A stretch of DNA of 64,000 nt from Rhynchopus euleeides. Its lineage: Eukaryota > Euglenozoa > Diplonemea > Diplonemida > Diplonemidae. The stretch covers positions 2,496,727 to 2,560,726 of the forward strand of contig OY723248.1 of NCBI GenBank assembly GCA_963210315.1, in the 5' to 3' direction. Under the pieces are notes generated by a model. It ran no database searches and had not been told where the DNA came from. It saw nothing but the letters and a program-made list of their open reading frames with translations. A program made the position numbers and the translations under genes. Positions 29,341-44,700 of the stretch are shown piece by piece. Positions within the stretch are counted from its first letter, which is position 1; each line of letters opens with the position of its first letter.

Positions 29341-32300
29341 GGATAATCCTGGAACTGCCTGCATGCAGAGCTGGAAAATCCTGGAACTGCCTGCATGCAG
29401 AGCTGGAAAATCCTGGAACTGCCTGCATGCAGATCTGGAAAATCCTGGAACTGCCTGCATGCAGAGCTGGAAAATCCTGGAACTGCCTGCATGCAGATCT
29501 GGAAAGTCCTGGAACTGCCTGCATGCAGATCTGGAAAATCCTGGAACTGCCTGCATGCAGAGCTGGAAAATCCTGGAACTGCCTGCATGCAGATCTGGAA
29601 AATCCTGGAACTGCCTGCATGCAGAGCTGGAAAATCCTGGAACTGCCTGCATGCAGATCTGGAAAATCCTGGAACTCCGTGCATGCAGAGCTGGAAAATC
29701 CTGGAACTGCCTGCATGCAGATCTGGAAAATCCTGGAACTGCCTGCATGCAGAGCTGGAAAATCCTGGAACTGCCTGCATGCAGAGCTGCAAAATCCTGG
29801 AACTGCCTGCATGCAGATCTAGAAAATCCTGGAACTGCCTGCATGCAGATCTGGAAAATCCTGGAACTGCCTGCATGCAGAGCTGGAAAATCCTGGAACT
29901 GCCTGCATGCAGAGCTGGAAAATCCTGGAACTGCCTGCATGCAGAGCTGCAAAATCCTGGAACTGCCTGCATGCAGATCTGGAAAATCCTGGAACTGCCT
30001 GCATGCAGATCTGGAAAATCCTGGAACTGCCTGCATGCAGAGCTGGAAAATCCTGGAACTGCCTGCATGCAGAGCTGGAAAATCCTGGAACTGCCTGCAT
30101 GCAGAGCTGGAAAATCCTGGAACTGCCTGCATGCAGAGCTGCAAAATCCTCGAACTGCCTGCATGCAGAGCTGGAAAATCCTGGAACTGCCTGCATGCAG
30201 ATCTGGAAAATCCTGGAACTGCCTGCATGCAGATCTGGAAAATCCTGAAACTGCCTGCATGCAGAGCTGCAAAATCATGGAACTGCCTGCATGCAGATCT
30301 GGAAAATCCTGGAACTGCCTGCATGCAGAGCTGCAAAATCCTGGAACTGCCTGCATGCAGATCTGGAAAATCCTGGAACTGCCTGCATGCAGATCTGGAA
30401 AATCCTGGAACTGCCTGCATGCAGAGCTGGAAAATCCTGGAACTGCCTGCATGCAGAGCTGGAAAATCCTGGAACTGCCAGCATGCAGAGCTGCAAAATC
30501 CTGGAACTGCCTGCATGCAGATCTGGAAAATCCTGGAACTGCCTGCATGCAGAGCTGGAAAATCCTGGAACTGCCTGCATGCAGAGCTGGAAAATCCTGG
30601 AACTGCCTGCATGCAGAGCTGGAAAATCCTGGAACTGCCTGCATGCAGAGCTGCAAAATCCTCGAACTGCCTGCATGCAGAGCTGGAAAATCCTGGAACT
30701 GCCTGCATGCAGATCTGGAAAATCCTGGAACTGCCTGCATGCAGATCTGGAAAATCCTGAAACTGCCTGCATGCAGAGCTGCAAAATCATGGAACTGCCT
30801 GCATGCAGATCTGGAAAATCCTGGAACTGCCTGCATGCAGAGCTGCAAAATCCTGGAACTGCCTGCATGCAGATCTGGAAAATCCTGGAACTGCCTGCAT
30901 GCAGAGCTGGAAAATCCTGGAACTGCCTGCATGCAGAGCTGGAAAATCCTGGAACTGCCTGCATGCAGAGCTGCAAAATCCTGGAACTGCCTGCATGCAG
31001 ATCTGGAAAATCCTGGAACTGCCTGCATGCAGATCTGGAAAATCCTGGAACTGCCTGCATGCAGAGCTGGATAATCCTGGAACTGCCTGCATGCAGAGCT
31101 GGAAAATCCTGGAACTGCCTGCATGCAGAGCTGGAAAATCCTGGAACTGCCTGCATGCAGATCTGGAAAATCCTGGAACTGCCTGCATGCAGAGCTGGAA
31201 AATCCTGGAACTGCCTGCATGCAGATCTGGAAAGTCCTGGAACTGCCTGCATGCAGATCTGGAAAATCCTGGAACTGCCTGCATGCAGAGCTGGAAAATC
31301 CTGGAACTGCCTGCATGCAGATCTGGAAAATCCTGGAACTGCCTGCATGCAGAGCTGGAAAATCCTGGAACTGCCTGCATGCAGATCTGGAAAATCCTGG
31401 AACTCCGTGCATGCAGAGCTGGAAAATCCTGGAACTGCCTGCATGCAGATCTGGAAAATCCTGGAACTGCCTGCATGCAGAGCTGGAAAATCCTGGAACT
31501 GCCTGCATGCAGAGCTGCAAAATCCTGGAACTGCCTGCATGCAGATCTAGAAAATCCTGGAACTGCCTGCATGCAGATCTGGAAAATCCTGGAACTGCCT
31601 GCATGCAGAGCTGGAAAATCCTGGAACTGCCTGCATGCAGAGCTGGAAAATCCTGGAACTGCCTGCATGCAGAGCTGCAAAATCCTGGAACTGCCTGCAT
31701 GCAGATCTGGAAAATCCTGGAACTGCCTGCATGCAGATCTGGAAAATCCTGGAACTGCCTGCATGCAGAGCTGGAAAATCCTGGAACTGCCTGCATGCAG
31801 AGCTGGAAAATCCTGGAACTGCCTGCATGCAGAGCTGGAAAATCCTGGAACTGCCTGCATGCAGAGCTGCAAAATCCTCGAACTGCCTGCATGCAGAGCT
31901 GGAAAATCCTGGAACTGCCTGCATGCAGATCTGGAAAATCCTGGAACTGCCTGCATGCAGATCTGGAAAATCCTGAAACTGCCTGCATGCAGAGCTGCAA
32001 AATCATGGAACTGCCTGCATGCAGATCTGGAAAATCCTGGAACTGCCTGCATGCAGAGCTGCAAAATCCTGGAACTGCCTGCATGCAGATCTGGAAAATC
32101 CTGGAACTGCCTGCATGCAGATCTGGAAAATCCTGGAACTGCCTGCATGCAGAGCTGGAAAATCCTGGAACTGCCTGCATGCAGAGCTGGAAAATCCTGG
32201 AACTGCCAGCATGCAGAGCTGCAAAATCCTGGAACTGCCTGCATGCAGATCTGGAAAATCCTGGAACTGCCTGCATGCAGAGCTGGAAAATCCTGGAACT

Positions 32301-32796
32301 GCCTGCATGCAGAGCTGGAAAATCCTGGAACTGCCTGCATGCAGAGCTGGAAAATCCTGGAACTGCCTGCATGCAGAGCTGCAAAATCCTCGAACTGCCT
32401 GCATGCAGAGCTGGAAAATCCTGGAACTGCCTGCATGCAGATCTGGAAAATCCTGGAACTGCCTGCATGCAGATCTGGAAAATCCTGAAACTGCCTGCAT
32501 GCAGAGCTGCAAAATCATGGAACTGCCTGCATGCAGATCTGGAAAATCCTGGAACTGCCTGCATGCAGAGCTGCAAAATCCTGGAACTGCCTGCATGCAG
32601 ATCTGGAAAATCCTGGAACTGCCTGCATGCAGAGCTGGAAAATCCTGGAACTGCCTGCATGCAGAGCTGGAAAATCCTGGAACTGCCTGCATGCAGAGCT
32701 GCAAAATCCTGGAACTGCCTGCATGCAGATCTGGAAAATCCTGGAACTGCCTGCATGCAGATCTGGACAATCCTGGAACTGCCTGCATGCAGATCT
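29341..32796. repeat. 1,728-bp tandem higher-order duplication
   Basis: Copy 1 spans about 29341-31068 and copy 2 about 31069-32796, a period of 54 monomers. Paired landmarks at this exact offset are GGATAATCC at 29341/31069, the rare ACTCCGTGC at 29677/31405, GATCTAGAAAATCC at about 29819/31547 and AAAATCATGG at about 30273/32001. Monomer order agrees through nearly all of the period, diverging near 31040/32768. It is a recent unequal-exchange product. Confidence 0.85.
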
Positions 32797-35700
32797 GGAA
32801 AATCCTGGAACTGCCTGCATGCAGAGCTGGAAAATCCTGGAACTGCCTGCATGCAGAGCTGGAAAATCCTGGAACTGCCTGCATGCAGATCTGGAAAATC
32901 CTGGAACTGCCTGCATGCAGAGCTGGAAAATCCTGGTACTGCCTGCCTGCAGATCTGGAAAATCCTGGAACTGCCTGCATGCAGATCTGGAAAATCCTGG
33001 AACTGCCTGCATGCAGAGCTGGAAAATCCTGGAACTGCCTGCATGCAGAGCTGGAAAATCCTGGAACTGCCTGCATGCAGAGCTGGAAAATCCTGGAACT
33101 GCCTGCATGCAGATCTGGAAAATCCTGGAACTGCCTGCATGCAGAGCTGGAAAATCCTGGAACTGCCTGCATGCAGAGCTGGAAAATCCTGGAACTGCCT
33201 GCATGCAGATCTGGAATATCCTGGAACTGCCTGCATGCAGAGCTGGAAAATCCTGGAACTGCCTGCATGCAGATCTGGAAAATCCTGGAACTGCCTGCAT
33301 GCAGATCTGGAAAATCCTGGAACTGCCAGCATGCAGAGCTGGAAAATCCTGGAACTGCCTGCATGCAGATCTGGAAAATCCTGGAACTGCCTGCATGCAG
33401 AGCTGGATAATCCTGGAACTGCCTGCATGCAGAGCTGGAAAATCCTGGAACTGCCTGCATGCAGAGCTGGAAAATCCTGGAACTGCCTGCATGCAGATCT
33501 GGAAAATCCTGGAACTGCCTGCATGCAGAGCTGGAAAATCCTGGAACTGCCTGCATGCAGATCTGGAAAGTCCTGGAACTGCCTGCATGCAGATCTGGAA
33601 AATCCTGGAACTGCCTGCATGCAGAGCTGGAAAATCCTGGAACTGCCTGCATGCAGATCTGGAAAATCCTGGAACTGCCTGCATGCAGAGCTGGAAAATC
33701 CTGGAACTGCCTGCATGCAGATCTGGAAAATCCTGGAACTCCCTGCATGCAGAGCTGGAAAATCCTGGAACTGCCTGCATGCAGAGCTGGAAAATCCTGG
33801 AACTGCCTGCATGCAGATCTGGAAAATCCTGGAACTGCCTGCATGCAGAGCTGGAAAATCCTGGAACTGCCTGCATGCAGATCTGGAAAATCCTGAAACT
33901 GCCTGCATGCAGAGCTGCAAAATCATGGAACTGCCTGCATGCAGATCTGGAAAATCCTGGAACTGCCTGCATGCAGAGCTGCAAAATCCTGGAACTGCCT
34001 GCATGCAGATCTGGAAAATCCTGGAACTGCCTGCATGCAGAGCTGGAAAATCCTGGAACTGCCTGCATGCAGAGCTGGAAAATCCTGGAACTGCCTGCAT
34101 GCAGAGCTGGAAAATCCTGGAACTGCCTGCATGCAGAGCTGCAAAATCCTGGAACTGCCTGCATGCAGATCTGGAAAATCCTGGAACTGCCTGCATGCAG
34201 ATCTGGAAAATCCTGGAACTGCCTGCATGCAGAGCTGGAAAATCCTGGAACTGCCTGCATGCAGAGCTGGAAAATCCTGGAACTGCCTGCATGCAGATCT
34301 GGAAAATCCTGGAACTGCCTGCATGCAGATCTGGAAAATCCTGGAACTGCCTGCATGCAGAGCTGGAAAATCCTGGAACTGCCTGCATGCAGATCTGGAA
34401 AATCCTGGAACTGCCTGCATGCAGAGCTGGAAAATCCTGGAACTGCCTGCATGCAGAGCTGGAAAATCCTGGAACTGCCTGCATGCAGAGCTGGAAAATC
34501 CTGGAACTGCCTGCATGCAGAGCTGCAAAATCCTGGAACTGCCTGCATGCAGATCTGGAATATCCTGGAACTGCCTGCATGCAGATCTGGAAAATCCTGG
34601 AACTGCCTGCATGCAGATCTGGAAAATCCTGGAACTGCCTGCATGCAGAGCTGCAAAATCCTGGAACTGCCTGCATGCAGAGCTGGAAAATCCTGGAACT
34701 GCCTGCATGCAGAGCTGGAAAATCCTGGAACTGCCTGCATGCAGAGCTGCAAAATCCTGGAACTGCCTGCATGCAGATCTGGAAAATCCTGGAACTGCCT
34801 GCATGCAGATCTGGAAAGTCCTGGAACTGCCTGCATGCAGATCTGGAAAATCCTGGAACTGCCTGCATGCAGAGCTGGAAAATCCTGGAACTGCCTGCAT
34901 GCAGAGCTGGAAAATCCTGGAACTGCCTGCATGCAGATCTGGAAAATCCTGGAACTGCCTGCATGCAGATCTGGAAAATCCTGGAACTGCCTGCATGCAG
35001 AGCTGGAAAATCCTGGAACTGCCTGCATGCAGATCTGGAAAATCCTGGAACTGCCTGCATGCAGAGCTGGAAAATCCTGGAACTGCCTGCATGCAGAGCT
35101 GGAAAATCCTGGAACTGCCTGCATGCAGAGCTGCAAAATCCTGGAACTGCCTGCATGCAGATCTGGAATATCCTGGAACTGCCTGCATGCAGATCTGGAA
35201 AATCCTGGAACTGCCTGCATGCAGATCTGGAAAATCCTGGAACTGCCTGCATGCAGAGCTGGAAAATCCTGGAACTGCCTGCATGCAGATCTGGAAAATC
35301 CTGGAACTGCCTGCATGCAGATCTGGAAAATCCTGGAACTGCCTGCATGCAGAGCTGGAAAATCCTGGAACTGCCTGCATGCAGAGCTGGAAAATCCTGG
35401 AACTGCCTGCATGCAGATCTGGAAAATCCTGGAACTGCCTGCATGCAGAGCTGGAAAATCCTGGAACTGCCTGCATGCAGATCTGGAAAATCCTGGAACT
35501 GCCTGCATGCAGATCTGGAAAATCCTGGAACTGCCTGCATGCAGAGCTGGAAAATCCTGGAACTGCCTGCATGCAGATCTGGAAAATCCTGGAACTGCCT
35601 GCATGCAGAGCTGGAAAATCCTGGAACTGCCTGCATGCAGAGCTGCAAAATCCTGGATCTGCCTGCATGCAGATCTGGAAAATCCTGGAACTGCCTGCAT

Positions 35701-38700
35701 GCAGATCTGGAAAATCCTGGAACTGCCTGCATGCAGAGCTGGAAAATCCTGGAACTGCCTGCATGCAGAGCTGGAAAATCCTGGAACTGCCTGCATGCAG
35801 AGCTGCAAAATCCTGGAACTGCCTGCATGCAGATCTGGAAAATCCTGGAACTGCCTGCATGCAGAGCTGGAAAATCCTGGAACTGCCTGCATGCAGAGCT
35901 GGAAAATCCTGGAACTGCCTGCATGCAGAGCTGGAAAATCCTGGAACTGCCTGCATGCAGAGCTGCAAAATCCTCGAACTGCCTGCATGCAGAGCTGGAA
36001 AATCCTGGAACTGCCTGCATGCAGATCTGGAAAATCCTGGAACTGCCTGCATGCAGATCTGGAAAATCCTGAAACTGCCTGCATGCAGAGCTGCAAAATC
36101 ATGGAACTGCCTGCATGCAGATCTGGAAAATCCTGGAACTGCCTGCATGCAGAGCTGCAAAATCCTGGAACTGCCTGCATGCAGATCTGGAAAATCCTGG
36201 AACTGCCTGCATGCAGAGCTGGAAAATCCTGGAACTGCCTGCATGCAGAGCTGGAAAATCCTGGAACTGCCTGCATGCAGAGCTGGAAAATCCTGGAACT
36301 GCCTGCATGCAGAGCTGCAAAATCCTGGAACTGCCTGCATGCAGATCTGGAAAATCCTGGAACTGCCTGCATGCAGATCTGGAAAATCCTGGAACTGCCT
36401 GCATGCAGATCTGGAAAATCCTGGAACTGCCTGCATGCAGAGCTGGAAAATCCTGGAACTGCCTGCATGCAGAGCTGGAAAATCCTGGAACTGCCTGCAT
36501 GCAGATCTGGAAAATCCTGGAACTGCCTGCATGCAGAGCTGGAAAATCCTGGAACTGCCTGCATGCAGAGCTGGAAAATCCTGGAACTGCCTGCATGCAG
36601 ATCTGGAAAAACCTGGAACTGCCTGCATGCAGAGCTGGAAAATCCTGGAACTGCCTGCATGCAGAGCTGGAAAATCCTGGAACTGCCTGCATGCAGAGCT
36701 GGAAAATCCTGGAACTGCCTGCATGCAGAGCTGCAAAATCCTGGAACTGCCTGCATGCAGATCTGGAAAATCCTGGAACTGCCTGCATGCAGATCTGGAA
36801 AATCCTGGAACTGCCTGCATGCAGATCTGGAAAATCCTGGAACTGCCTGCATGCAGAGCTGGAAAATCCTGGAACTGCCTGCATGCAGAGCTGGAAAATC
36901 CTGGTACTGCCTGCCTGCAGATCTGGAAAATCCTGGAACTGCCTGCATGCAGATCTGGAAAATCCTGGAACTGCCTGCATGCAGAGCTGGAAAATCCTGG
37001 AACTGCCTGCATGCAGAGCTGGAAAATCCTGGAACTGCCTGCATGCAGATCTGGAAAATCCTGGAACTGCCTGCATGCAGAGCTGGAAAATCCTGGAACT
37101 GCCTGCATGCAGAGCTGGAAAATCCTGGAACTGCCTGCATGCAGATCTGGAAAATCCTGGAACTGCCTGCATGCAGAGCTGGAAAATCCTGGAACTGCCT
37201 GCATGCAGAGCTGGAAAATCCTGTAACTGCCTGCATGCAGATCTGGAATATCCTGGAACTGCCTGCATGCAGAGCTGGAAAATCCTGGAACTGCCTGCAT
37301 GCAGATCTGGAAAATCCTGGAACTGCCTGCATGCAGATCTGGAAAATCCTGGAACTGCCAGCATGCAGAGCTGGAAAATCCTGGAACTGCCTGCATGCAG
37401 ATCTGGAAAATGCTGGAACTGCCTGCATGCAGAGCTGGAAAATCCTGGAACTGCCTGCATGCAGAGCTGGAAAATCCTGGAACTGCCTGCATGCAGAGCT
37501 GGAAAATCCTGGAACTGCCTGCATGCAGAGCTGGAAAATCCTGGAACTGCCTGCATGCAGATCTGGAAAATCCTGGAACTGCCTGCATGCAGAGCTGGAA
37601 AATCCTGGAACTGCCTGCATGCAGATCTGGAAGGTCCTGGAACTGCCTGCATGCAGATCTGGAAAATCCTGGAACTGCCTGCATGCAGAGCTGGAAAATC
37701 CTGGAACTGCCTGCATGCAGATCTGGAAAATCCTGGAACTGCCTGCATGCAGAGCTGGAAAATCCGGGAACTGCCTGCATGCAGATCTGGAAAATCCTGG
37801 AACTCCCTGCATGCAGAGCTGGAAAATCCTGGAACTGCCTGCATGCAGATCTGGAAAATCCTGGAACTGCCTGCATGCAGAGCTGGAAAATCCTGGAACT
37901 GCCTGCATGCAGAGCTGCAAAATCCTGGAACTGCCTGCATGCAGATCTAGAAAATCCTGGAACTGCCTGCATGCAGATCTGGAAAATCCTGGAACTGCCT
38001 GCATGCAGAGCTGGAAAATCCTGGAACTGCCTGCATGCAGATCTGGAAAATCCTGGAACTGCCTGCATGCAGAGCTGGAAAATCCTGGAACTGCCTGCAT
38101 GCAGAGCTGCAAAATCCTGGAACTGCCTGCATGCAGATCTGGAAAATCCTGGAACTGCCTGCATGCAGAGCTGGAAAATCCTGGAACTGCCTGCATGCAG
38201 AGCTGCAAAATCCTGGAACTCCCTGCATGCAGATCTGGAAAATCCTGGAACTGCCTGCATGCAGATCTGGAAAATCCTGGAACTGCCTGCATGCAGATCT
38301 GGAAAATCCTGGAACTGCCTGCATGCAGAGCTGGAAAATCCTGGAACTGCCTGCATGCAGAGCTGGAAAATCCTGGTACTGCCTGCCTGCAGATCTGGAA
38401 AATCCTGGAACTGCCTGCATGCAGATCTGGAAAATCCTGGAACTGCCTGCATGCAGAGCTGGAAAATCCTGGAACTGCCTGCATGCAGAGCTGGAAAATC
38501 CTGGAACTGCCTGCATGCAGAGCTGGAGAATCCTGGAACTGCCTGCATGCAGATCTGGAAAATCCTGGAACTGCCTGCATGCAGAGCTGGAAAATCCTGG
38601 AACTGCCTGCATGCAGAGCTGGAAAATCCTGTAACTGCCTGCATGCAGATCTGGAATATCCTGGAACTGCCTGCATGCAGAGCTGGAAAATCCTGGAACT

Positions 38701-41700
38701 GCCTGCATGCAGATCTGGAAAATCCTGGAACTGCCTGCATGCAGATCTGGAAAATCCTGGAACTGCCAGCATGCAGAGCTGGAAAATCCTGGAACTGCCT
38801 GCATGCAGATCTGGAAAATCCTGGAACTGCCTGCATGCAGAGCTGGAAAATCCTGGAACTGCCTGCATGCAGAGCTGGAAAATCCTGGAACTGCCTGCAT
38901 GCAGAGCTGGAAAATCCTGGAACTGCCTGCATGCAGAGCTGGAAAATCCTGGAACTGCCTGCATGCAGATCTGGAAAATCCTGGAACTGCCTGCATGCAG
39001 AGCTGGAAAATCCTGGAACTGCCTGCATGCAGATCTGGAAAGTCCTGGAACTGCCTGCATGCAGATCTGGAAAATCCTGGAACTGCCTGCATGCAGAGCT
39101 GGAAAATCCTGGAACTGCCTGCATGCAGATCTGGAAAATCCTGGAACTCCCTGCATGCAGAGCTGGAAAATCCTGGAACTGCCTGCATGCAGATCTGGAA
39201 AATCCTGGAACTGCCTGCATGCAGAGCTGGAAAATCCTGGAACTGCCTGCATGCAGAGCTGCAAAATCCTGGAACTGCCTGCATGCAGATCTAGAAAATC
39301 CTGGAACTGCCTGCATGCAGATCTGGAAAATCCTGGAACTGCCTGCATGCAGAGCTGGAAAATCCTGGAACTGCCTGCATGCAGATCTGGAAAATCCTGG
39401 AACTGCCTGCATGCAGAGCTGGAAAATCCTGGAACTGCCTGCATGCAGAGCTGCAAAATCCTGGAACTGCCTGCATGCAGATCTGGAAAATCCTGGAACT
39501 GCCTGCATGCAGAGCTGGAAAATCCTGGAACTGCCTGCATGCAGAGCTGGAAAATCCTGGAACTGCCTGCATGCAGATCTGGAAAATCCTGGAACTGCCT
39601 GCATGCAGAGCTGGAAAATCCTGGAACTGCCTGCATGCAGATCTGGAAAATCCTGGAACTGCCTGCATGCAGATCTGGAAAATCCTGGAACTGCCTGCAT
39701 GCAGAGCTGGAAAATCCTGGAACTGCCTGCATGCAGATCTGGAAAATCCTGGAACTGCCTGCATGCAGAGCTGGAAAATCCTGGAACTGCCTGCATGCAG
39801 AGCTGCAAAATCCTGGATCTGCCTGCATGCAGATCTGGAAAATCCTGGAACTGCCTGCATGCAGATCTGGAAAATCCTGGAACTGCCTGCATGCAGAGCT
39901 GGAAAATCCTGGAACTGCCTGCATGCAGAGCTGGAAAATCCTGGAACTGCCTGCATGCAGAGCTGCAAAATCCTGGAACTGCCTGCATGCAGATCTGGAA
40001 AATCCTGGAACTGCCTGCATGCAGAGCTGGAAAATCCTGGAACTGCCTGCATGCAGAGCTGGAAAATCCTGGAACTGCCTGCATGCAGAGCTGGAAAATC
40101 CTGGAACTGCCTGCATGCAGAGCTGCAAAATCCTCGAACTGCCTGCATGCAGAGCTGGAAAATCCTGGAACTGCCTGCATGCAGATCTGGAAAATCCTGG
40201 AACTGCCTGCATGCAGATCTGGAAAATCCTGAAACTGCCTGCATGCAGAGCTGCAAAATCATGGAACTGCCTGCATGCAGATCTGGAAAATCCTGGAACT
40301 GCCTGCATGCAGAGCTGCAAAATCCTGGAACTGCCTGCATGCAGATCTGGAAAATCCTGGAACTGCCTGCATGCAGAGCTGGAAAATCCTGGAACTGCCT
40401 GCATGCAGAGCTGGAAAATCCTGGAACTGCCTGCATGCAGAGCTGGAAAATCCTGGAACTGCCTGCATGCAGAGCTGCAAAATCCTGGAACTGCCTGCAT
40501 GCAGATCTGGAAAATCCTGGAACTGCCTGCATGCAGATCTGGAAAATCCTGGAACTGCCTGCATGCAGATCTGGAAAATCCTGGAACTGCCTGCATGCAG
40601 AGCTGGAAAATCCTGGAACTGCCTGCATGCAGAGCTGGAAAATCCTGGAACTGCCTGCATGCAGATCTGGAAAATCCTGGAACTGCCTGCATGCAGAGCT
40701 GGAAAATCCTGGAACTGCCTGCATGCAGAGCTGGAAAATCCTGGAACTGCCTGCATGCAGATCTGGAAAATCCTGGAACTGCCTGCATGCAGAGCTGGAA
40801 AATCCTGGAACTGCCTGCATGCAGAGCTGGAAAATCCTGGAACTGCCTGCATGCAGAGCTGGAAAATCCTGGAACTGCCTGCATGCAGATCTGGAAAATC
40901 CTGGAACTGCCTGCATGCAGATCTGGAAAATCCTGGAACTGCCTGCATGCAGATCTGGAAAATCCTGGAACTGCCTGCATGCAGATCTGGAAAATCCTGG
41001 AACTGCCTGCATGCAGAGCTGGAAAATCCTGGAACTGCCTGCATGCAGAGCTGGAAAATCCTGGTACTGCCTGCCTGCAGATCTGGAAAATCCTGGAACT
41101 GCCTGCATGCAGATCTGGAAAATCCTGGAACTGCCTGCATGCAGAGCTGGAAAATCCTGGAACTGCCTGCATGCAGAGCTGGAAAATCCTGGAACTGCCT
41201 GCATGCAGAGCTGGAAAATCCTGGAACTGCCTGCATGCAGATCTGGAAAATCCTGGAACTGCCTGCATGCAGAGCTGGAAAATCCTGGAACTGCCTGCAT
41301 GCAGAGCTGGAAAATCCTGTAACTGCCTGCATGCAGATCTGGAATATCCTGGAACTGCCTGCATGCAGAGCTGGAAAATCCTGGAACTGCCTGCATGCAG
41401 ATCTGGAAAATCCTGGAACTGCCTGCATGCAGATCTGGAAAATCCTGGAACTGCCAGCATGCAGAGCTGGAAAATCCTGGAACTGCCTGCATGCAGATCT
41501 GGAAAATCCTGGAACTGCCTGCATGCAGAGCTGGAAAATCCTGGAACTGCCTGCATGCAGAGCTGGAAAATCCTGGAACTGCCTGCATGCAGAGCTGCAA
41601 AATCCTGGAACTGCCTGCATGCAGATCTGGAAAATCCTGGAACTGCCTGCATGCAGAGCCGGAAAATCCTGGAACTGCCTGCATGCAGAGCTGGAAAATC

Positions 41701-44700
41701 CTGGAACTGCCTGCATGCAGATCTGGAAAATCCTGGAACTGCCTGCATGCAGAGCTGGAAAATCCTGGAACTGCCTGCATGCAGATCTGGAAAATCCTGG
41801 AACTGCCTGCATGCAGATCTGGAAAATCCTGGAACTGCCTGCATGCAGAGCTGGAAAATCCTGGAACTGCCTGCATGCAGATCTGGAAAATCCTGGAACT
41901 GCCTGCATGCAGAGCTGGAAAATCCTGGAACTGCCTGCATGCAGAGCTGCAAAATCCTGGATCTGCCTGCATGCAGATCTGGAAAATCCTGGAACTGCCT
42001 GCATGCAGATCTGGAAAATCCTGGAACTGCCTGCATGCAGAGCTGGAAAATCCTGGAACTGCCTGCATGCAGAGCTGGAAAATCCTGGAACTGCCTGCAT
42101 GCAGAGCTGGAAAATCCTGGAACTGCCTGCATGCAGAGCTGCAAAATCCTCGAACTGCCTGCATGCAGAGCTGGAAAATCCTGGAACTGCCTGCATGCAG
42201 ATCTGGAAAATCCTGGAACTGCCTGCATGCAGAGCTGGAAAATCCTGGAACTGCCTGCATGCAGATCTGGAAAATCCTGGAACTGCCTGCATGCAGAGCT
42301 GGAAAATCCTGGAACTGCCTGCATGCAGAGCTGCAAAATCCTGGATCTGCCTGCATGCAGATCTGGAAAATCCTGGAACTGCCTGCATGCAGATCTGGAA
42401 AATCCTGGAACTGCCTGCATGCAGAGCTGGAAAATCCTGGAACTGCCTGCATGCAGAGCTGGAAAAGCCTGGAACTGCCTGCATGCAGATCTGGAAAATC
42501 CTGGAACTGCCTGCATGCAGAGCTGGAAAATCCTGGAACTGCCTGCATGCAGAGCTGCAAAATCCTCGAACTGCCTGCATGCAGAGCTGGAAAATCCTGG
42601 AACTGCCTGCATGCAGATCTGGAAAATCCTGGAACTGCCTGCATGCAGATCTGGAAAATCCTGAAACTGCCTGCATGCAGAGCTGCAAAATCATGGAACT
42701 GCCTGCATGCAGATCTGGAAAATCCTGGAACTGCCTGCATGCAGAGCTGGAAAATCCTGGAACTGCCTGCATGCAGATCTGGAAAATCCTGGAACTGCCT
42801 GCATGCAGATCTGGAAAATCCTGGAACTGCCTGCATGCAGAGCTGGAAAATCCTGGAACTGCCTGCATGCAGATCTGGAAAATCCTGGAACTGCCTGCAT
42901 GCAGAGCTGGAAAATCCTGGAACTGCCAGCATGCAGAGCTGGAAAATCCTGGAACTGCCTGCATGCAGATCTGGAAAATCCTGGAACTGCCTGCATGCAG
43001 AGCTGGAAAATCCTGGAACTGCCTGCATGCAGAGCTGGAAAATCCTGGAACTGCCTGCATGCAGAGCTGGAAAATCCTGGAACTGCCTGCATGCAGAGCT
43101 GGAAAATCCTGGAACTGCCTGCATGCAGATCTGGAAAATCCTGGAACTGCCTGCATGCAGAGCTGGAAAATCCTGGAACTGCCTGCATGCAGATCTGGAA
43201 AGTCCTGGAACTGCCTGCATGCAGATCTGGAAAATCCTGGAACTGCCTGCATGCAGAGCTGGAAAATCCTGGAACTGCCTGCATGCAGATCTGGAAAATC
43301 CTGGAACTGCCTGCATGCAGAGCTGGAAAATCCTGGAACTGCCTGCATGCAGATCTGGAAAATCCTGGAACTCCCTGCATGCAGAGCTGGAAAATCCTGG
43401 AACTGCCTGCATGCAGATCTGGAAAATCCTGGAACTGCCTGCATGCAGAGCTGGAAAATCCTGGAACTGCCTGCATGCAGAGCTGGAAAATCCTGGAACT
43501 GCCTGCATGCAGATCTGGAAAATCCTGGAACTGCCTGCATGCAGAGCTGGAAAATCCTGGAACTGCCTGCATGCAGAGCTGCAAAATCCTGGAACTGCCT
43601 GCATGCAGATCTGGAAAATCCTGGAACTACCTGCATGCAGAGCTGGAAATTCCTGGAACTGCCTGCATGCAGAGCTGGAAAATCCTGGAACTGCCTGCAT
43701 GCAGATCTGGAAAATCCTGGAACTGCCTGCATGCAGAGCTGGAAAATCCTGGAACTGCCTGCATGCAGATCTGGAAAATCCTGGAACTGCCTGCATGCAG
43801 ATCTGGAAAATCCTGGAACTGCCTGCATGCAGAGCTGGAAAATCCTGGAACTGCCTGCATGCAGATCTGGAAAATCCTGGAACTGCCTGCATGCAGAGCT
43901 GGAAAATCCTGGAACTGCCTGCATGCAGAGCTGCAAAATCCTGGATCTGCCTGCATGCAGATCTGGAAAATCCTGGAACTGCCTGCATGCAGATCTGGAA
44001 AATCCTGGAACTGCCTGCATGCAGAGCTGGAAAATCCTGGAACTGCCTGCATGCAGAGCTGGAAAATCCTGGAACTGCCTGCATGCAGAGCTGGAAAATC
44101 CTGGAACTGCCTGCATGCAGAGCTGCAAAATCCTCGAACTGCCTGCATGCAGAGCTGGAAAATCCTGGAACTGCCTGCATGCAGATCTGGAAAATCCTGG
44201 AACTGCCTGCATGCAGAGCTGGAAAATCCTGGAACTGCCTGCATGCAGATCTGGAAAATCCTGGAACTGCCTGCATGCAGAGCTGGAAAATCCTGGAACT
44301 GCCTGCATGCAGAGCTGCAAAATCCTGGATCTGCCTGCATGCAGATCTGGAAAATCCTGGAACTGCCTGCATGCAGATCTGGAAAATCCTGGAACTGCCT
44401 GCATGCAGAGCTGGAAAATCCTGGAACTGCCTGCATGCAGAGCTGGAAAAGCCTGGAACTGCCTGCATGCAGAGCTGGAAAATCCTGGAACTGCCTGCAT
44501 GCAGAGCTGCAAAATCCTCGAACTGCCTGCATGCAGAGCTGGAAAATCCTGGAACTGCCTGCATGCAGATCTGGAAAATCCTGGAACTGCCTGCATGCAG
44601 ATCTGGAACATCCTGGAACTGCCTGCATGCAGAGCTGGAAAATCCTGGAACTGCCTGCATGCAGATCTGGAAAATCCTGGAACTGCCTGCATGCAGAGCT

